Positions 60,801 to 64,000 of a stretch of 64,000 bases of DNA are shown here, piece by piece (position 1 is the stretch's first letter; each line of letters begins with the position of its first letter). The notes beneath the pieces are model-generated. The model did not search any database. It was not told the origin of the DNA and saw only the letters and a list, made by a program, of their open reading frames with translations. A program made the translations under genes and the position numbers. The stretch spans positions 36,915,204 through 36,979,203 of the forward strand of contig CM051511.1 of the NCBI GenBank assembly GCA_028015205.1. The letters run 5' to 3'. The stretch is from Mytilisepta virgata (lineage: Eukaryota; Mollusca; Bivalvia; Mytilida; Mytilidae).

Positions 60801-63800
60801 CTTATTAACGGGCAGCTAAGTTTCTTCAGGGGATCTGTTAGCACAAACAGTCTGCAGAATTTTGCAAGAAGTGCTTTTCCTTCAAATTTGTTTACAAAGG
60901 TATATTTATATATATATGGATACTACTGCCAATAAAATTGATCCTTGATTACTGGTAAATTTAAGTGAAAGTCAGAAGTCAAAAGTAAGAATCAGAGAAT
61001 GATTAACTTTCGATTACATTGAAGTGGCCAGAATTTCTAACCTTTTTCGTCCATAATAATGTCAATAGGTTTATTTTATACATATCTTGAGTTCAAATGA
61101 AAATTTTGAAATGTTCAACGGCTTTAGGAAATTGTTTCCTAGTTAGCTAGCTAAGGTTTAAAGACGCAGTGGAACACAGTTTTTTTTGTGTCCTGTGACT
61201 AGTCAGCTTCATGTACACTGAAAACTGATGAAGGCGTAAAATAACTGGAAGCTTCACTTTGTGTAAGAATACTTTAAAAATTAAAGAATACTTTAAAAAT
61301 ATAAAGTTATAGGTTTAACCTATTTTTTCATTTCATTGCAAGCTTAAGGTATACATAATGTTTGATCACAGATTTGTAAGTAGTATTTTTGAAACAAGCT
61401 AGATGTACATCTATAATTTATGTTTTAGATAACAGATCGTAACTTTGACGATTTTTTAACTGGATGGAGAGATAACCATGTGAGAGCATTGTTATTTGCG
61501 AGAAGAGAAGAGATTTCTATGAGATTTTTAGCACCAGCCTTCTATCATAGAGAATTCATTAGATTTGGCTACGTTAATTTATGGTTGAATGATAATGACA
61601 ACTTAACGACAAGATACAATGTAAATCGTTACAGAGAGACATTACTTGTTTTTAATGAAGATACACAATCAGCAGTGGCAACTTTAGTTGTAAGTATATG
61701 TAAATTTTATCATACCAATTTTGATACACATTTCGTCATTTTATGACTGATCAGATGTGCTAAAGGTCTAAAAATAAATTCTTTGATACCAATTTTGAAG
61801 CAGAATATATGTACATTTAGTTGATTTACGGCCTAAAAAGTTTAAAACCCAAACAATAATCCAAAAGTTTGAAGAGCAAATTTGAAAAATGCAAAAATGA
61901 CCATAGGGGTTATTTAAAAACCATCTAAGGACAGAGTAGAATGTAAAAAATTCAAAACATTGAAGAGCATGGTTTTCCAATATTTTTAGCCTTAGATATA
62001 AACATTTTTAAACCTATATTTGTTAAACCCAAAATATTTATGTGAAAATGGTTATTATTGTGTGTATTATATCTTTTATTTGAGATGCCACAACTCAGTA
62101 GGAATACTATGGAAGAGATTCTAACAGAAAACAGGTTCCTTATCTTGCCGAGACTTTCATCACAGAAAAGATTTGAAGAAATCTGTCCGGAAGAGAGAAA
62201 AGCTAAAAAAAGAAGGTAAAGTAGTTTTTTCCCTGAATACATAACTTTTGTTTTACTTTTGAATAGATTATTAGAGAATATCAAATACAAGATTAGAAGA
62301 ATTTTTCATAGGGAAAGGTTTTCAATATATGCATCAAATCGTTGATTAAAAGGATGCACTTGGTACCCTCTTAAAACACAATGTGAGAGTTTTCATGCAT
62401 CACTGAACATAATCTGCCATTGCTTGATGACAGTGGTGAAAGTTTTAAACTGAAGCAACAGTTGACTTTATGAGATATCCCGTCATTTTAACTTTACCTA
62501 TATATCAAGTAGAGTTTATACTGCAGACACAGTATATACTACATTAAACATGTATTAATTATACGTTCAAACATTAACTCAAACAATATAAATTTTCCTG
62601 GTGCTCTGATCCAATATAGACTGTAGGGCAGTGACACTAAAAATAAAGACCTCGAACAAAACCATCCCCCTAACTGAATATCAGTCATTTTCTTTTGTAA
62701 TTTGAAAAATTCCAGCATTTGTCTCAGAATAAAAACTCCAAGTATATTTCTTGCTTATAGAAAATTTATTTGTACCCAGATGTATGAGAAACTAGAGTGA
62801 GTTATCTTTTCCTAACCAATGTAGGTAAGGGAGATAATAAATTTGTCTCCCTTTTAGCCTCAGGACAAAAGGGAGAGAATTTAATTATCTCCCTTACCTA
62901 CATTGGTTAGGAAAAGATAACTCACTCTGGTTCCTCATTCCCTACAAAACAGGATAAAATTTAATACAGAGTAGATTTAAAATTTCATGAGAGGTACGTA
63001 TATTTTCTATATGGATTATGTGTTGGTTTTTTTGCAGACTGTGTGTAGTTATGATCACCAAGAAATCAGATAATGAAAATGAAAAGTTTTTAAGAAGCTT
63101 TAGAAAGTTTGTTCAGTTGTCTCAGTTGTCTCACCATGAGAGAGTTAAATTTGCCTATATATATGAGGATACCCAGAATAACATAGTACAGGCTCTATCT
63201 AAAGGTGAAACCAGTATTACAGACGACAAGAAAGGAAAGGTAATTATTTGTTCAGTTGTCTCCCTTGTCTCATAATGAGAGAGTTGAATGGGCCTATATA
63301 TATGAGGATACCCAGAATAACATAGAACAGGCTGTGTCTAATTCAATTCAATTATTTATTGATCATAGAATCCAACATAGGATTATCAATCAAATACAAT
63401 ATAAAACAACAAACATCAAAAAATGTCTAAAGATGAAACCAGTATAACAGACAAGAAAGGAAAGATAATGTTATTTTTTACAAACCTATATTAGTAACTC
63501 GCCTCTATATACATGTAGTAAATAAATGTTCTTGCGCACTTTAGAGAGCAAAGATACCAAAGTATAGATTGTTATAACTACAACTCTTTCTGTCCTATTT
63601 ACTGTAAATTCGGAAATTATTGCGAAAAATGCGACAGGGTATTAATCGTAATAATTTAAACTCGCATTTTGGAATTTTTTATATGAATGATGCGGAATTT
63701 TTCTCAATATCACCAAAATTAAAATCACATTTTGGTCTAAAATGACAAAATCGCAATAATAAATGCACGCAATAATTTCTGAATTTACAGTATTTATTTA

Positions 63801-64000
63801 CTGTCAATTTATTGTTTTATTAAGGGTATCTGGACTTGACTGAATGGTGCACATGGATTGTACTGCACTATTTCATGGTCAATGCTACATACTATTATGC
63901 TAACTGTCATTTTAAGTTAAATAAAATGATTAATATTCCAATAATGCATTTACACTTCTGTATAATGAAAAATAATGGTCATTCTGGTCAGCAAGAGACA
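46112..64000 (+). CDS. DNAJC16: DNAJC16-type J-domain/thioredoxin-like protein, 5' part
   Basis: An ER J-domain co-chaperone of the DNAJC16 type, in which a J domain is followed by thioredoxin-like folds. Exons: 46112-46263, 51183-51249, 53575-53765, 55336-55469, 60715-60899, 61429-61689, 62085-62215, 63038-63239. Phases agree throughout, giving 441 codons; the gene continues past the window (vertebrate protein about 780 residues). Start: ATG 46112 gives a signal peptide (MKILAFCFIICIHLNLFPH...) directly before the J domain LYRILGVSKTATQREIKKAY. HPD is at residues 52-54, split from its Trp by an intron. The J domain ends EQYDRFG, then a Phe/Asn/Gln-rich linker. The first thioredoxin-like domain has CFDC at 161-164. 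Downstream blocks VCVGTFHAGRARNLAGHL, VPTLMMLINGQLSFF, FIRFGYVNLW and ETLLVFNEDT match the family order. The exon 8 end is tandemly duplicated. A non-coding 5' exon is possible but not seen. Confidence 0.92.
47724..47985 (+). mobile_element. tRNA-derived SINE, copy 3
   Basis: A box TGGCCGAGTGG, B box GAGTTCGAATCTGACC, then 'ttgacaatgattgcc', 'tatcgaaggtcgtg', 'ctccgagtactccggcttcc' and 'gccgccattaaatagcc'. It is in the first DNAJC16 intron. The 3' boundary is approximate, and no clean target-site duplication was identified. Confidence 0.7.
48925..49313 (-). repeat. Family E hairpin-ended element (TGTCGCCTGCGGA)
   Basis: Read on minus: left hairpin GTCTTCC-aa-GGAAGAC, then motif TGTCGCCTGCGGA (49280-49294). 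The body has two roughly 110-bp units, then a GAC/AAGACG-type tract, and a degraded right hairpin at 48925-48960. In the other copy (18605) the right 3' arm TCCGCAGGCGACA is an exact complement of this motif. It sits in the first DNAJC16 intron. Confidence 0.55.
49555..49885 (+). repeat. Dispersed 320-bp repeat, copy 2
   Basis: Collinear with 23240-23560 with small differences. No ends with inverted repeats or target duplication could be defined. Confidence 0.6.
49985..51038. repeat. Large inverted repeat with family D inside
   Basis: Left arm 49985-50081 (cacctggggaatggattta...gatcttcattatta) and right arm about 50940-51030 (taatgaagatcgtagag...aatccattccccaggta) are inverted copies. An inner inverted pair (about 50788-50823 and 50896-50930, 'atttttcatcattttatg') lies within. 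The family D element occupies the left half of the loop. Confidence 0.65.
50082..50750 (-). repeat. Family D hairpin-ended element (ATACCCCCC)
   Basis: On minus: left hairpin CCTTGCTGTGAGCAAAG, then motif ATACCCCCCCCGC. The body has three roughly 170-bp units ('catgccttatcagaggttaa', 'gcgaagtatgtcctggtc'), then an ACAGACAGACGG tract, and the right hairpin 50082-50113 (ATACCCCCCAAAC...GCGGGGGGTAT). The 3' arm, including its CGC extension, matches the left motif better than the 5' arm does. Confidence 0.65.
51455..53137 (+). mobile_element. TIR MITE (AGGCC...), copy split by family B
   Basis: Ends AGGCCTCACCAAAT (51455) and TTTGGTGTGGCCT (to 53137) match the uninterrupted copy at 32288-32632. 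The body is broken at 51762/53093 by a family B element. Located in the second DNAJC16 intron. Confidence 0.65.
51763..53092 (-). repeat. Family B element nested in a MITE
   Basis: On minus it begins AACAAGAGGCTCCCAGGAGCC, carries motif GCTCACCTGGTCC and ends with a (GAC)n tract and the hairpin AGCTCACATGGACC...GGTCCAGGTGAGCT, then AAAAA of the target. The host MITE without it would read TTGCAAAAATAGG on minus. The body has two roughly 505-bp units ('ccaattgcaaccaaactt', 'catggccgccatggct'). No coding capacity. Confidence 0.75.
56125..58287 (-). repeat. Family B element with higher-order tandem body
   Basis: Low-coordinate end: hairpin AGCTCACCTGGCC-taaaa-GGCCATGTGAGCT, then (GTC)n. High-coordinate end: GTGAGCGATACAGGCTC...GAGCC. 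The body holds about four 330-bp dimers (unit starts near 56231, 56561, 56892, 57237, 57566), each made of two diverged 165-bp halves, then more diverged units to 58250. Several overlapping open frames (for example 56149-56364, 57330-57536) are repeat artefacts. In the DNAJC16 intron between exons 4 and 5. Confidence 0.7.
58395..58512. repeat. Foldback element
   Basis: Inverted arms (gatatcaaatcgagttg...ataataataaac / gtttattattaagtcc...gttgatatcaa) of about 45 bp around a 13-bp centre (gagcctttggcaa). Located in the long DNAJC16 intron between exons 4 and 5. Confidence 0.65.
59735..60655. repeat. About 172-bp tandem repeat
   Basis: At least four units, with 'gcaactcctcctaaaccac' starts near 59806, 59978, 60161 and 60326. 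Each includes 'aatgccattgtgcacctcct' and an 'aaaatcatttttgggg'-type block. The outer ends (gaggaggtatatag at left, agtacctctag at right) resemble the end motifs of the hairpin-ended families, but no terminal hairpin could be confirmed. Confidence 0.6.
62794..62929. repeat. Palindromic MITE, copy 2 (nearly perfect)
   Basis: Arms of about 55 bp (agagtgagttatcttttcct...ctccctttt / aaaagggag...ggaaaagataactcactct) around gagcctcaggac-type centre sequence. Collinear with 13843-13956. It sits between DNAJC16 exons 7 and 8. Confidence 0.8.
63247..63464 (+). pseudogene. Tandem partial copy of DNAJC16 exon 8
   Basis: Sequence from 'tttgttcagttgtct' to 'agaaaggaaag' repeats exon positions 63108-63239 about 139 bp downstream. 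It has several substitutions, a 3-nt deletion (GACGACAAG to GACAAG) and an 82-bp insertion. The donor position reads ATAATG instead of the GTAATT of the real exon, so the copy cannot use it. No intron separates it from the real donor except 7 bp (gtaatta). Confidence 0.85.
63342..63423 (+). mobile_element. 82-bp retroposed fragment in the duplicated exon
   Basis: Flanked by a 7-bp repeat TGTCTAA (63335-63341 and 63424-63430) and ending in an A-run (catcaaaaaa). This looks like a short, 5'-truncated retroposon insertion with target-site duplication. The parent family is not recognised. Confidence 0.55.
63600..63792. mobile_element. TIR MITE (TACTGTAAATTC)
   Basis: Inverted ends TACTGTAAATTCGGAAATTA...and TAATTTCTGAATTTACAGTA match over about 25 bp with one mismatch. 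The 193-bp element has CG-containing internal parts (tgcgaaaaatgcg). It is in the last visible DNAJC16 intron, just after the duplicated exon fragment. Confidence 0.7.

Overview
The window is AT-rich animal genomic DNA. Its dispersed repeats and tRNA-headed SINEs look like those of a bivalve mollusc, most likely a mussel (Mytilus or a close relative); that assignment is inferred from repeat style. No bacterial-type operon, CRISPR array or rRNA is visible. Almost all coding sequence lies in short exons separated by long, repeat-filled introns.

Three conserved eukaryotic genes can be assembled exon by exon with matching phases and GT/AG junctions. (1) <1-4999, plus strand: the 3' part of ELP5, a subunit of the Elongator tRNA-modification complex, ending in the family's acidic tail. 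(2) 40632-14245, minus strand: a complete 11-exon, 486-codon DDX19/Dbp5 DEAD-box mRNA-export helicase. (3) 46112 to beyond 64000, plus strand: the first eight coding exons (441 codons) of DNAJC16, an ER-type J-domain/thioredoxin-like protein with signal peptide, HPD motif and CFDC motif. ELP5 and DDX19 are tail-to-tail. DDX19 and DNAJC16 are head-to-head across about 5.5 kb.

The rest is mobile or repetitive. There is a 5'-truncated Tx1/L1-like LINE (9155-12090, minus), a CR1/Jockey-type LINE fragment (15219-16834), three tRNA-derived SINE copies, TTAA-flanked and TA-flanked MITEs, several long palindromes, minisatellites, and at least five families of short non-coding elements (here A, B, D, E, F).

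The most interesting signal is that these five sequence-unrelated families share one layout. At the left end is a small hairpin followed by a family-specific motif M. Then comes a body of internally duplicated units, usually a GAC/GTC-rich tract, and at the right end a hairpin whose 3' arm is the reverse complement of M. Nested insertions show families A and B landing in A-runs. A second theme is tandem duplication across 5' splice sites: a 31-bp x18 minisatellite grown from the DDX19 exon 2 donor, a roughly 430-bp duplication carrying the end of DDX19 exon 9, and a 139-bp duplication of the end of DNAJC16 exon 8. Each creates decoy or dead donors.
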